NCBI GenBank assembly: GCA_002431845.1
Contig: DJEH01000055.1
Coordinates: forward strand, 4,388-9,839
Origin: Prevotellaceae bacterium UBA5903
Lineage (GTDB): Bacteria; Bacteroidota; Bacteroidia; Bacteroidales; Bacteroidaceae
Direction: 5' to 3'
DNA: 5,452 nucleotides
This document shows positions 5,377 to 5,452 of the stretch, piece by piece. A program made the position numbers and the translations under genes. Below the pieces are notes generated by a model. It worked only from the letters and a program-made list of their open reading frames with translations. It was not told where the DNA came from and ran no database searches. How positions within the stretch are numbered: the stretch's first letter is position 1; each line of letters begins with the position of its first letter.

Positions 5377-5435
5377 GTTCGTAAAAAATTATAGCGTTGT
5401 AATAATAGTTGCTATGATTTTTTACGAACTTTTTT
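5377..5435 (+). terminator. Rho-independent terminator of galE
   Basis: A 20-bp stem (5377-5396 with 5410-5429, two G-T pairs) with a 13-nt loop is followed directly by six T residues (5430-5435). It starts 40 bp after the galE stop codon. The stem foot is GTTCGTAAAAAA and its complement. The stem itself is rich in A-T pairs but long. The stem is symmetric, and its internal A/T run would help termination from the opposite strand too, though no T-run lies on that side. Confidence 0.9.
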
Positions 5436-5452
5436 AAGTAGGTGTTCAAAAT

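Overview
The window looks like a chromosomal segment of a Bacteroidales bacterium, most likely Prevotella or a close relative. The evidence is the long Bacteroidetes-type ClpP N-terminus, the close packing of tig, clpP and clpX, A-rich leaders without Shine-Dalgarno sequences, and promoter boxes of the Bacteroidetes form TAnnTTTG. The genus is inferred from protein character and base composition, not from a search.

The left two thirds is a proteostasis cluster on the minus strand, read right to left. It holds trigger factor (tig, 2197-3573), the ClpP peptidase (clpP, 1309-2028) and the ClpX unfoldase (clpX, 52-1305). clpP and clpX are 3 bp apart and surely co-translated. tig and clpP are separated by 168 bp that hold a 16-bp perfect inverted repeat enclosing two further hairpins, which may adjust output between the two genes. 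Trigger factor receives nascent chains at the ribosome, while ClpXP destroys tagged or misfolded ones. The window ends just past clpX, with a CAT at bases 1-3 that could be the start codon of the next minus-strand gene (recQ in relatives, as I recall).

The middle, 3574-4296, is a 723-bp divergent intergenic region that is long for this kind of genome. It contains a likely tig promoter followed at once by a hairpin leader, a 116-bp palindrome built from alternating 22-bp repeats (3915-4030), several small hairpins, and five exact TAnnTTTG boxes on the plus strand against one on the minus strand. I see no convincing protein gene in it. An unannotated plus-strand RNA around 3850-4070 is the best candidate for something new.

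The right side holds galE (4297-5337, plus strand), a UDP-glucose 4-epimerase with its own promoter and a strong rho-independent terminator (5377-5435). It appears to be a single-gene unit unrelated in function to its neighbours. All four genes are complete, and I see no insertion sequence, CRISPR array, tRNA or rRNA.
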